Source: Hyaloscypha bicolor E
Taxonomy: Eukaryota > Ascomycota > Leotiomycetes > Helotiales > Hyaloscyphaceae
Assembly (NCBI RefSeq): GCF_002865645.1
Contig: NW_020194515.1
Location: forward strand, 1,116,001 to 1,180,000
Length of the DNA stretch: 64,000 nucleotides
Direction of reading: 5' to 3'
A model generated the notes under the pieces. That model was not told where the DNA came from, did no database searches, and worked only from the letters and a program-made list of their open reading frames with translations. Shown here in pieces: positions 48,480 through 58,179 of the stretch. A program made the translations under genes and the position numbers. Position 1 is the first letter of the stretch. Every line of letters starts with the position of its first letter.

Positions 48480-50040
48480 GTTTGATACGAATACTTCTAC
48501 AAGCCAGGACGAATCTGGAACTGTCTTTACCCTTCATCCTCGCGGCGGTTAGTCTATTATCGAGATCGTCGAGTATAATCTCAATAAGGAGCGAATAATA
48601 CAGGACCCGGATAATCCCTTGAAACAAGCCTTAAAGGCTAGTTATAATCTGCCTTCAAGGAAAGGGAAAAAATGTATTCTTCTGAGTATCGGCGGGAGTT
48701 CCGATAATAATATTATACTACCCGAATAGTAGAAGAAGCGGGATTAATATTATTTTTATCAGAATCCAAGAGCCGGAGAAGTTCTCCTATACGATATATC
48801 TAAACACAGGAATATATCGCTCCGTTATAATAATGCGATTAAGCAATTACTAAACAAAGAACCTCGGTAATATATCGTGTTATAAGGCCGCAAGGCGATT
48901 TTCCAAATAGGAGGAAAAGGTAATACCGAATTTCTCCTGAAGTAATAGAAAGTGCAAAATCCAGAACTTCATATATAAAAGAGGCAGTCATTTCTTTCCA
49001 AGGAGGGATTCGGATAATATAAAGAGACTCTTGACCAGTTTTATAACTTTGATATATAATCCGTTCTATTAAGTATCTATAATACGAGGATAAACACTCC
49101 TTTCTAACCAGAACCGGGTAATAATATCAAATATTCGAAGTTAGAGAAGCTTGGTAACGGGTCTCAATACACCATTTATAAGATTATTAATATATATACT
49201 AGCGACTATTATACTACCAGGGCTTTCTATAAACCAGAGAAACGATTCAAGCAGAAAGTTAGAGATTACCTGTCTTTAGAAATGAAAATAGTCCATATAA
49301 GGTTCCCCCCCGGCCCTAATTATAGGCCATACTTATTAAGTTATTAGAAAAATCTTCTTATTCCCTTATTTGTAAAAGATCGCCTTATAGGACAGGGATA
49401 GTATAACTATCTCCAAATCCGTACGGCTAGTCGTCCTATTATATTAATACTGGCCAGTAATCCTAAATAATGTCTAACGGCGCGTAAACTTCTCGATACC
49501 TACTTTCCCTATTCGCTTCCTTCGAGGGAATAGTCGATAACGTTATTCCGGGATACTTCTGTACTTCCGGATAAAGTTCTTACTCGACTACGAGATATCG
49601 ATTCCATACGATATAACAAATTAGGTATTGCATATACAAAGCCTGCCAACTCTATATACCAAGAAAGAGAGGAAAGTCAAAAATCCAATAAGTTATCCCG
49701 GAGGCGGCGGAAACGGTTAATGAGGAAGCAAGAAATGAAAGGCGCGGGAAAAGACCTGCGGCCACGGTCCTGACGGGGAGATATAGTTGAGGAATGTTCT
49801 TTGCAGTCGAGATCTGGTACCTTTTACGGGAACCTACAAAGATCGCAATATTATATACGGAGGAATAATTAATATATTTAATAAGGTAATCACGTATTTG
49901 GAAAAGGAGTCCGTAAATATATAAGTAAGGCAGTCAGGATTATATGGCGTATTATAAATAGGATTCTTTTGTTTTTACTAAAAAGGAACTACGGAAAACT
50001 ATATAATATAATAATACCAGGGATATTAATAAACGCGTAA
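48480..50040 (+). pseudogene. RIP-killed FHA-like / protein-kinase-like gene
   Basis: A single frame can be read without an indel from 48,481 to 50,038. Internal stops are TAG or TAA at likely Gln/Trp codons, plus one TGA (49,771) at a likely Arg codon. Order of parts: FTLHPRGG and IIEIVEYNLNKERIIQDPDN; an FHA-like region (CILLSIGGSSDNNIILPE, GEVLLYDISKHR, KAIFQIGGKGNTEFLLK); a kinase N-lobe with Gly-loop-like KLEKLGNGS and YKIINIYT at about 49,138-49,200 and LSLEMKIVH; then LASNPK and LTARKLLDT, like the end of a kinase C-lobe. The HRD and DFG motifs are not visible, so part of the kinase is missing or it was a pseudokinase. A basic region (SRRRRKRLMRKQEM) follows. FHA domains bind phosphothreonine. 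The upstream intron signal and in-frame HET segment suggest a HET-FHA-kinase protein, but that fusion is an inference. Confidence 0.68.
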
Positions 50041-50805
50041 CTTATTATATACAGGTATAATATACTAATTATTTCCTATAAAGATAATACGCCTTATATT
50101 TGCTTCCGATAATAACCTTTCTATTTTCTTCTATAGTATTTTACTCATATATTAGATTCCCCTTATTTGCCTCAATTTGAGTACTGCTTCTCTCGACCAT
50201 ACCTGCTCCCGTAATACGACTGGCTAATAGAGGGATAAGGTTCCTTTAATATTCGTCCCGGCAGATATTAAGGGACAAGTAGGTATATAGAACTTAAGCT
50301 ACTGCCTGTTTACCTATATAAGAAAGCCTACTTACCTCTGTACTTTACTATACTCAAGCGCTAGTATATTACCTATTAAGTCTTACCTGAAAACTTGAGG
50401 AAGATCTATTTCTAAGACTTGCCCTCTTTCTTCTATACTAGTAAATACTACTTATCTATAGGATCTTATAGGATATTTACTCCCGTACTCAAATCCTGCT
50501 TTTCTTTACTCAAATACCGGTTATTATTACTACTGAGATTAGGATTACTATTACTTAAATTACTATTACTATTATTACTAGATGACTTACTTTCCTATAA
50601 TATAAGAACTTGGATATATATAGTTTTAATATATTTGGGTTTAATATATATTATATTCTTATAAGTATAACCTGCCTCTATAATAATTAATAGAGCTACT
50701 TTATTAAATAAGGGCTATAATAATATATACTAGCTAAAGCTATTTAAGAGATACGAATATTACTTAATTAGCTTAATAGTAAAGTTATTAATCTTCCCTA
50801 TATAA
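50041..50805. other. RIP-affected spacer
   Basis: AT content rises steadily. A + strand frame at 50,419-50,664 is Leu/Tyr-rich low complexity with no domain. It could be the decayed 3' part of the preceding gene or an old repeat. Confidence 0.5.
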
Positions 50806-51129
50806 TATAGTATAACAGGCCATACTCGTTAAAAATCATATTATTTTAGTAGTTTTAAGGTTTAGGTTATATAGTAAAGACTGCGGCCTTTTATATATAA
50901 CTTGCGGAAATTATATAAGAAAGCTAGTTTTTCTATAGACTTAGAAAATAATCCCTTATAAGTATTTAATAAATTAAGCTTTTATATATTATATATTATA
51001 TACTATTTATACTTTATTATTTATACTTTATTATTTATACTTTTAATTTATTATTTTACTATTAAGTCACGTTTTATACTCTAGTATACTTTATATGGGT
51101 TTTTGTCTTATTATAGTTTTCTTCTCATA
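50806..51129 (+). repeat. Solo LTR of the large gypsy family, RIP-mutated
   Basis: 324 bp, starting TATAGTATAACAGGCC and ending CTCATA, aligning with the intact LTR at 54,060. It contains a small internal duplication (TTTATACTTTATTA repeated) that explains the extra 20 bp. Flanks are ATAA and ATAG, probably one 4-bp target duplication with a later change. No internal element sequence adjoins it, so it arose by LTR-LTR recombination. Confidence 0.88.
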
Positions 51130-51133
51130 ATAG

Positions 51134-53519
51134 CCAGTATTTATAATAAGTCGAGCTAGCTAGCTAAAAGAAACTTCTTACCTATTATAACTATTTCGGA
51201 TTATTACTATAAAAGAATAGTAATATACGGAATATAGACAGAATATAATTTCGGTTAATATTAATAGAATAGCTCTAGATAATTAGCTAAAGCTAGACTT
51301 ATTAAGTAATATCTTTATATCTATATTTTAAAATATAGAAGGCACTAGTAAAGGCAATTAGCTCTTAGCCCTTAATCTTGTAATAATTCTTAAATACTAA
51401 TTAAAAAAAAATATAACTTGAAATACTAGTAATAGAATTTAGAATATAGTTTCTATTAGCTAATAGACCTTTATTATAGATAGTACTTAGACTTCTTATA
51501 TATTAAGCTATTATAAGACAAGAATAACTATTTCTACTTAGTAGAATATAATTCCTTATTATTATTATCTAATTCGGTATTATTAAGCTTATTATAACTC
51601 GGTTCTAGAAATAGATTAAGATTAAAAAGCAATTATTATTTATTAGCTAGTCTTGAATTTCTATTAGCTCTCTTAGCTATTACTACTAATATTATAATAT
51701 TTACTTCTTATTATAATTCCTTATTTTTATTTTTATTATAGCCTTTATTCTTTTTCTACTTTATTTCTTACTACTTCCTCTTACTCTTATTAATAAAGAA
51801 AATATCGGATATAGAATTAATTTACTTATATTTATCTACTATATTTTAACTAATATAAAAACGGCCTTTATAATTAAGCTAAATCTCTAGTAATATTTTA
51901 TAATAATATAAAGGCGGCTTTAAAAAGGAAATTATAGCCTCGAATCTAGTATAATATAATTCTTCTATATTATTACTATTATATAATAGCTTATTTAAAG
52001 GATATAAAAAAGAAATATAAAAATATATAGAGTTTAATATTAAAGCTTCTTATTTAGTAAGCTATAAATATAGTACTATTTCGGGAAAGTTATTAATATT
52101 ATACTATTTATTAGAACTATAAAAAAGAGCTATAGTTATTAAGCTAATAGTTATCTCTGGGCTATTAAAAGGGCCTATATCTAATACTATAGTACTTTTA
52201 GTATAAAGACTAATATTATTAACTATAGCTTTAAAAATACTCGAATTACTATTATTTTATAAGAGAATTAGATTTTCTATATTATATTAGTAAAACTGGC
52301 CGTTTATTTCTATAATAAAAAAATAATAGATATATTTACCTGAATTCCTATTAGATTTATTATTTAGTACTAACCCGTAATAGTTAATAGAGACGCCCAT
52401 TTTATTTATAGCTATTTCCTTAACTTTATTTGTTTTATTTAGGCCTTAATCCTTTACTATAAAGCCCTATTCTTATAGCTTAATAAATAGTAGTTTTTTA
52501 ATTATAAAAAGGTTGTAGTTATTATTATTTTTGTTATTATTTGTCTTATTACTATATCTATAAATAGTATTAGTTCCTGGTTAGATTTCTATATATTAGT
52601 TATTATTATTATAAGCCAAATATATTTCTATTATATATCTCAAATTCCGGGCCTATAGCTCCTATTATTATTAGCTATTACTACTACTACTAATTATAGT
52701 ATATTAAGTAATATACTACTTAATTTGATTTACTAGAGCTTATTAAGAATACTAGCTTATTTCGGGGCAAGTTTATAACAAGTTATTATATTCTTGAAAT
52801 ATAAAGTAATTAGTATATAAATATATAATTTAAAAGTAAGAATAGCTATTTAAAATATATAGAAATAATTAGAAATAATTAAAAAGTTCTTTATTAGCTA
52901 CTAGCTATATAATTAGATTATTAAAGAAATAGTAAAGATAAGGAAATTAATAAGTTTATATAGGCTTTTTATATTACTTTTATAGAACCGGAATATATAG
53001 GCCTGTTATATTAGGCTTCTTTTCTTTTAATATTCTTTCTATAAAAAAATACCTCGGTATTAATATAGCTCCTCTTATATAGAGAAATCCGCTATAGCTA
53101 TAAGGCTCTAATACTATTAATCCTATATTCTTATACCAGAATATATTTATCTATAGCTATTATTTCACTTTATAATATATTATAATTAGCTAATCTTAGT
53201 ATTATTTCTCGATTACCGGCAAGGCTATAAAAGCTAAATAGGAAGAAGTAATAATTATTATATAAGAAGAGTAATATATAATTTCGGATATTACTTTCTT
53301 TACTTATCTAAAGGCTTTAGGTAAACTAGTATATTTCAGGTCTTTCCCGTTATCCGGTATCTTAGCTACTAATCCTGCTACTAGTATAGTCTAATTAGCG
53401 GATCCTCTAAGAAATAAGAGTCTTATATAATTCTATTGCCTCAAATTAGTCCAGAGCTATATAATTAAAATAAATATAATATGTATTATAGTAAGGGGAA
53501 ATCTTACTAAGAAGCTTCC
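51134..53519. other. RIP-degraded AT-rich relic, unidentified
   Basis: Heavily mutated. On the - strand around 51,950-52,430 a Leu/Asn/Ser-rich frame with TAA/TAG stops can be traced (NNISLYTK, FNSPEMTISL, EALMLNSMYFYISF after allowing for RIP), suggesting an old coding element, but the family is not recognised. TATA-like and short palindromic words abound. Nothing else is supported. Confidence 0.45.
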
Positions 53520-54059
53520 GATATATTATTTACCTATAATACCTGGGGTATAGCTAGGCAGAAGCCAGGCTATATTATTATAAGGCATTTCTGTAACTGG
53601 CTATTAGGCTATAATAGGGGCAGGCCTTATCTATAGCCTCTTATCCTCCGGAGTATACTATAGTAAGGGGCGGTAATTATGTAATAATAAGGCAGATTGC
53701 GAGAGGGTCTGAATATTACTGAGCTTGTAACTCGGCTAATATAAAGGCATACCTATAGAGGAAATCGGTATTATAGCTACTCGGCAGTATCGAAGCTATA
53801 GGGGGCAATTGCGGATTCTGGTTAAAAGCTGCCCCGACCTCGCTAGAAGCGGTCTTCCTCTTTTTAGTTGCGGCGTGGCCGATCAGGGAAGCCTGGTGGA
53901 AAGGCGCAGGATTCTAGATAGAAGGGCCGAATGTATATAAAGGTTATGCAGGTGGAGGGTCGTTACAGCAATTAGAAAGGGAAGGAAGGAGGGAAAGGAG
54001 CGAGCAATGGACGATGCGACGTTCTTATATTCCGCAAAAGCGGCGGCCGGCCCGAATAT
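53520..54059 (+). promoter_or_regulatory. Lightly mutated island with promoter-like end
   Basis: Composition becomes GC-balanced from about 53,780. GTATATAAAGG at about 53,933-53,943 is a good TATA box. A purine-rich leader follows (GGAAGGAAGGAGGG, about 53,981-53,994), then GCGAGCAATGGACGATG with an ATG at 54,007. The frame from that ATG (MDDATFLYSAKAAAGP) runs directly into the solo LTR, 53 bp downstream. This looks like the 5' end of a gene interrupted by the LTR; no downstream exon was recognised. Confidence 0.4.
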
Positions 54060-54362
54060 TGTGGTACGGCAGGCCGTACTCGTCGAAAATCATATTGTTT
54101 TGGCGGTTTTGAGGTTTAGGTCACATGGCAAAGGCCGCGGCCTTTTGCACGTGACTTGCGGAAATCACATAAGAAAGCTGGTTTTTCTGTAGACTTAGAG
54201 AACAATCCTTCATGAGTATTTAATCAATTGAGCTTTTGCACACTGCATACTGTTTATGCTTTACTGTTTACGCTTTTGATTTGTTATTTTGCTATCAAGT
54301 CACGTTTTGCGCTCTGGTATACTTTATGTGGGTTTTTGTCTTGTCGCAGTTTCCCTCCCACA
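54060..54362 (+). repeat. Solo LTR of the large gypsy family, not RIP-mutated
   Basis: 303 bp, beginning TGTGGTACGGCAGGCC and ending CCCTCCCACA (perfect 5-bp inverted ends TGTGG/CCACA), flanked by ATAT on both sides (54,056-54,059 and 54,363-54,366). It is GC-balanced and appears to represent the ancestral LTR; every other LTR of the family in the window derives from it by C-to-T and G-to-A changes plus small indels. It fixes the family's 4-bp target duplication. Confidence 0.95.
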
Positions 54363-54366
54363 ATAT

Positions 54367-54900
54367 GCGCCTTGCCTAATACGGGGTTGCGGTTTCCGTA
54401 TATATACTTGCCGTCTAGTCGTTTACTTTTATTATTTTCTTGAATTAATAATACTTCTTATACTTCTTTTTTAAAAGCTTATACTCGGGCTCTTTATTTT
54501 TATTATTACTAGAAATACTAATAATTATAATATTATTAGTATTAGCTTAATTTATAAGCAAGATTAATAAGAGATATAAATAAAGAAACTTAATAATAAG
54601 TTTATAAGAATACTACTTGCATATTAAATATAGAAATACAAGAAAGTCCAAGTATAAGAGAAGTAATAATCTTAGTATATTAGAGTGAGTTAATATTAAA
54701 GATAATAAAAAGCAAGGTAAGATAGTATTCTAAATACAAAGAATTCGGGCAAGAATAAGAATTTGTTTTCTTAAGATAGTTTTTTAATACGGAAACTAGA
54801 AATAAAAGGGCTAGTATTCTCGGAAATATCAGGAAAATATTATATTATATTAATTGCTATTTCTGAAAGATTCTAAAGTATAGAAGAATATGCCTATATA
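54367..54900. other. AT-rich spacer, no gene seen
   Basis: It is GC-balanced for the first 60 bp (the continuation of the LTR target), then strongly AT-rich. No repeats or domains were recognised. Confidence 0.5.
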
Positions 54901-55514
54901 TACTAGAGGTTGGGTGGCTAGTTATAATATGAAAATCGAGAGGTTGGGCTTTGCATAAGCCAGAAATTTGGGTTTAAAGTAACGAATAGGAGCTTTTCGG
55001 AACAGTGTGTGACTCGAAAAGTGCCTTGAAGTGAGAGAGAAAGTGCTTGAGCAAGCGAGGAGAGCAGAGAAGGGGCCAGAGCCACTTATATGCTCTTCTT
55101 TGCTGGCGCTCAGACCTCCTCTGATCTTCATATCCCCCCCCAAATAAACCGAATTCAGCGGGTCTCGTTGAAAAGCACTACTGTGAGTTGTCAGAACCCC
55201 TGTTTTGCCTCATGGCACAGGCCAAAAGTTGGTCTTTATCCTGGCCAGGGTGGCTGTAAAAGGTTCTGGAGGGCTTCAAAGAGCGCCAAACCTCATCTAT
55301 CACTCGCTGGACTTCCTAAACTCCCTGGAAAGCTACCTACACATCTCCACCGTATTTTATTTAGGGGGGGGGCATAGTATTATGTATGGTCGGTGGGTAT
55401 CCCTGCTTAGGAAGGTGGTACTGGTTAAAATGCACTGCGGGGTGTATTGGCAACGCCGCGAAACATCCGACAATAAATTGGATTTCAAGGTACTCAGTGT
55501 TGCCTAGGGTTTCA
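54901..55514. other. GC-balanced segment without supported gene
   Basis: On the - strand, GAGCATATAAGTGGC (about 55,079-55,093) is followed by a long CT-rich leader (CCCCTTCTCTGCTCTCCTC, then CACTTTCTCTCTCACTTC), a typical fungal core promoter that would read leftward into decayed DNA. On the + strand two overlapping frames (55,090-55,377 and 55,205-55,507) show no domain. A run of eight G occurs near 55,365. Confidence 0.4.
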
Positions 55515-55898
55515 TTATGCTGCAACTAATAATGCCGGGGCTGATTGCCGCGGTCGAGACCCTTCAGGCTTACGCCCTTGCAAGTGTATATCCCCCTCAG
55601 TGAATTTTACCCGATGAACGACGCAACAGACCGTGCCGTGGCTACCAAAGACAGGATGCATGCCCATTAATCTTATTGCCTTATGGTTTTTCTTTATCTT
55701 AACGCCTTCGATCTTAACAGGAAATCTCTGCTGGACAGTTTTAAATATTTGATATATGAGCAAGTGTGTTACCATGCAGTAGCGCTGTGACACTTCAGGC
55801 GGCTCGGGATCCCTTGTCATCTGTATTGAAATAGGTACAGTAAGAAGCTCGAGTCCGGATATTATGTGAACCACTAAAAGTGGAAGTTGCCGCAACAT
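55515..55898 (-). CDS. Hypothetical ORF, 127 codons, doubtful
   Basis: An uninterrupted - strand frame (MLRQLPLLVVHIISGLELLT at its start, AIRLMGMHPVFGSHG in the middle). It has no recognisable domain, no convincing signal peptide and no splice signals. A second - strand frame (55,795-55,977) overlaps its start. The composition is balanced and not RIP-mutated. It may be a young or spurious ORF. Confidence 0.25.
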   Translation of the reverse strand: MLRQLPLLVVHIISGLELLTVPISIQMTRDPEPPEVSQRYCMVTHLLIYQIFKTVQQRFPVKIEGVKIKKNHKAIRLMGMHPVFGSHGTVCCVVHRVKFTEGDIHLQGRKPEGSRPRQSAPALLVAA

Positions 55899-56496
55899 CC
55901 GACAGTCCAGTTCCGAGCGTTATACGAAGATCACGGCATAAAGTAACGGGATTACAGGGCATTTGGGCCCTTGGCATCCCCAGGGCACAATTTAGGGGTT
56001 GAACCCCGTTGTTTAACCCTATAGCTTTAGGCTAGATGCCTAAGTAGATCCCAAGAGGCGCTGTAAGACATTCGCAATATATGAGAATATCTCTAGGGGT
56101 AAATGCCGTTGCTAGTAGAGCAACGATAGCGCTTGGACGCTAAATGGGTAGTTTCGATAGGGCCCTTTAGCGAGGTATCCCTTGTAAGTATAGGGGAGGA
56201 GCCCTAAAAGGGTATAGTACCCCTTGCTCCCGTCTTCTAGAGTGTTTTAGGGCAATAGCCTAGAAATATAGGCAATTTAGTAGCCGAGTGCGCCAGAAAC
56301 GGACACTGAAATGCCGTTAAAGCACAAAAACCCCGTAATCCCGTCACTTTATACCGTGATCTCCGTAGTTGCACCATACGAGAAGAAATGATTATAAAAC
56401 CGTACTGGAATCCCGCCTGACAATAGGTACAGACCGCCTAAGCAAAGCAGATTTACAGTTCATCACGTGCCAATCTCAATTCTACCCACCGCCAAC
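55899..56496. other. Intergenic region upstream of the small secreted-protein gene
   Basis: Balanced composition with several short inverted words, for example CGTTGCT..AGCAACG (about 56,108-56,126) and runs of CCCCTT/AGGGG between 56,180 and 56,240. The last 80 bp contain TTCATCACGTG and CTACCCACCGCCAAC just before the ATG, a likely promoter/leader. Confidence 0.45.
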
Positions 56497-56893
56497 ATGA
56501 AAGTTCTAAGTCTTTTACTTTTTACGCTTTCAGTTAACGCGCAGGACGCACGGTGCCAGAGGCAGAACGCTTGTCGTCCTAATGGGGGAATTGTTGGTCC
56601 AGGGCAGAATTGCCGTCCTAGTACGGATGTAAGTCACCGAGTAAGATTGTCTGTGTTACTGTAGACTAACTATTAGATTAGTATTGTAATCTTGGTGCAT
56701 GCAGCGCAGTATGTTTCGTCTAAACCCGGGAGATCTTTGCTTACTTTTATCTTGGCAGGGCCAAAGTTGTACCTTTACTGGAGTATGCGATGGATGGATC
56801 AAGTCCAACTGGTACAACATAAGTGAAGTTAACTCAACTCCCTTCTCTTTTAAAGCTAAGCTAATTTACTTATAGAATTGCTATATTAATTGT
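56497..56893 (+). CDS. Small cysteine-rich secreted protein (effector-like), spliced, 3' end decaying
   Basis: The start ATG at 56,497 sits in a strong context (CCGCCAACATGAA). Exon 1 (56,497-56,628, 44 codons) encodes the signal peptide MKVLSLLLFTLSVNA and then a Cys/Arg-rich mature start. A clear intron follows (GTAAGT at 56,629, TTGGCAG ending 56,758; 130 nt). Exon 2 (56,759-56,818) adds GQSCTFTGVCDGWIKSNWYN. A second intron is likely at 56,819-56,875 (57 nt, CTAAT branch, TTATAG end), but its donor reads ATAAGT instead of GTAAGT. Exon 3 would give NCYINC and then another GTGAGT donor. If intron 2 is not spliced, the frame runs 18 more codons to TAG at 56,873. Seven cysteines are visible. 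Small secreted Cys-rich proteins of plant-associated fungi are often effectors; that role is inferred. The downstream sequence is RIP-affected. Confidence 0.65.
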
Positions 56894-57919
56894 GTGAGTG
56901 TTATTATAATGTACTCTATTACCTAATATGCTAATAGTAGCTATAGTATATAAGGCAGTAAAAGTTATTTATTTAATAGTCCGAGTTACGATTCGGTTAT
57001 TACGGCTCTCTTTATACTATAAGTATATTAGTATACTATAGTGTTTTTGGATTAAGTAAGGGTAGTAGATATAAAATAAGATTTCTAATTACTAGAATAT
57101 AAAAAACTTTACTTCTAATTACTTAATTATTATAATAGCTAGTATTATATATATTACGGGTATAGTATTTAGGGCTTGGAAAGCAAAATAGAAGGTCTCT
57201 TATAAAAATGATTCAAAGCTAAGAAAGGGAAAACTAGAATATAAGAGGCTATAAGGAAATATATATATCCTATAATATACTAGTCCCGAAGAGGCTTAGC
57301 CTTCTAAATATCTCTAATATATTCCAAGTATACTTCCCTAGTAAAGCAGCCGCATTATATATATCTAAGAGGCATCTAGTATCTGGCCAGGTATTTCAGA
57401 TACCGGATATCTGGGAATTATAATATTACTTTCCGCTTTAAAATAAGCTTGTTTCCGAGCTTTATAAAAGCCATTAATCTATTTAATTTCGTATTATTCT
57501 CTTTTCTAAAATAAACTAGTATCTCAAATATAGATATTATATATAAAAGGCTAGTATCTTTAATATATAACTTAGAAGGATTTATTATTATTTCTATATA
57601 ATTCTAGATAAGTATTATTTTTTATATAGTCTAGCTAGTATTATAGGTTTTATAAAAGTCCTAGTATATTAATATTATTATTATAGAAACTTTATAAAAC
57701 CAGGGGGCTATTACTTAGTATTAAAACTAGATATTATTCTGAATTCTCGTTTTAATTAATTTACTAGATTCTATACTTTAGCTTATTTTTTATTAGCTTA
57801 ACTATAATAACCCGTTTAATACTATACTTTTATTTATTATTTTCTAGTACTAATAGAAGCGGTTCCGGGTTTATTTAACCTAGTAAAGAATTCTAAAAGT
57901 TCTTTTATAGCTTTTCTAT
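56894..57919. other. RIP-affected spacer with a diverged LTR-like stretch
   Basis: At about 57,280-57,430 the words GGCTTAGCCTTCTAAATAT, CCAAGTATACTTCCCT, CAGATACC and GGAATTATAATATTAC occur in the same order as in the LTR and adjoining sequence of the nested gypsy (11.6-11.83 kb), so this is probably a diverged member of that family. Downstream 57,430-57,919 is heavily mutated, with no identified domain. Confidence 0.45.
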
Positions 57920-58179
57920 TATAATATAATAAGCCGTACTTTCTAAAAGTTATATTATTTTAGTAGTTTTAAGGTTTTAATTATATAAAAAAGCTAGTTT
58001 TTCTATAGTTCTAGATAATAATTCCTTTTTAATATTTAATTAATTAAGCTTTTATATATTATATATTATTTATACTTTATTATTTATACTTTTAATCTTA
58101 TTATTTTACTATTAAATTATATTTTATATTCTAATATATTTTATATAGGTTTTTGTTTTATAATAGTTTCTTTTCTATA
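57920..58179 (+). repeat. 5' LTR of copy C with internal deletion
   Basis: 260 bp. It aligns with the 303-bp LTR except for a missing block of about 43 bp after TTTTAATTATAT, between short ATTATAT direct repeats. It ends CTATA. Confidence 0.88.

Noticed and set aside
48415..48627. Minus-strand open frame
   Set aside because: It is the complement of the FHA/kinase-like gene, whose plus-strand frame is far better supported.
55090..55180. TTCAGCGGGT and TCTGATCTTC words resembling the start of 28S rRNA in reverse
   Set aside because: The match is about ten bases; the surrounding sequence does not fit rDNA or ITS.
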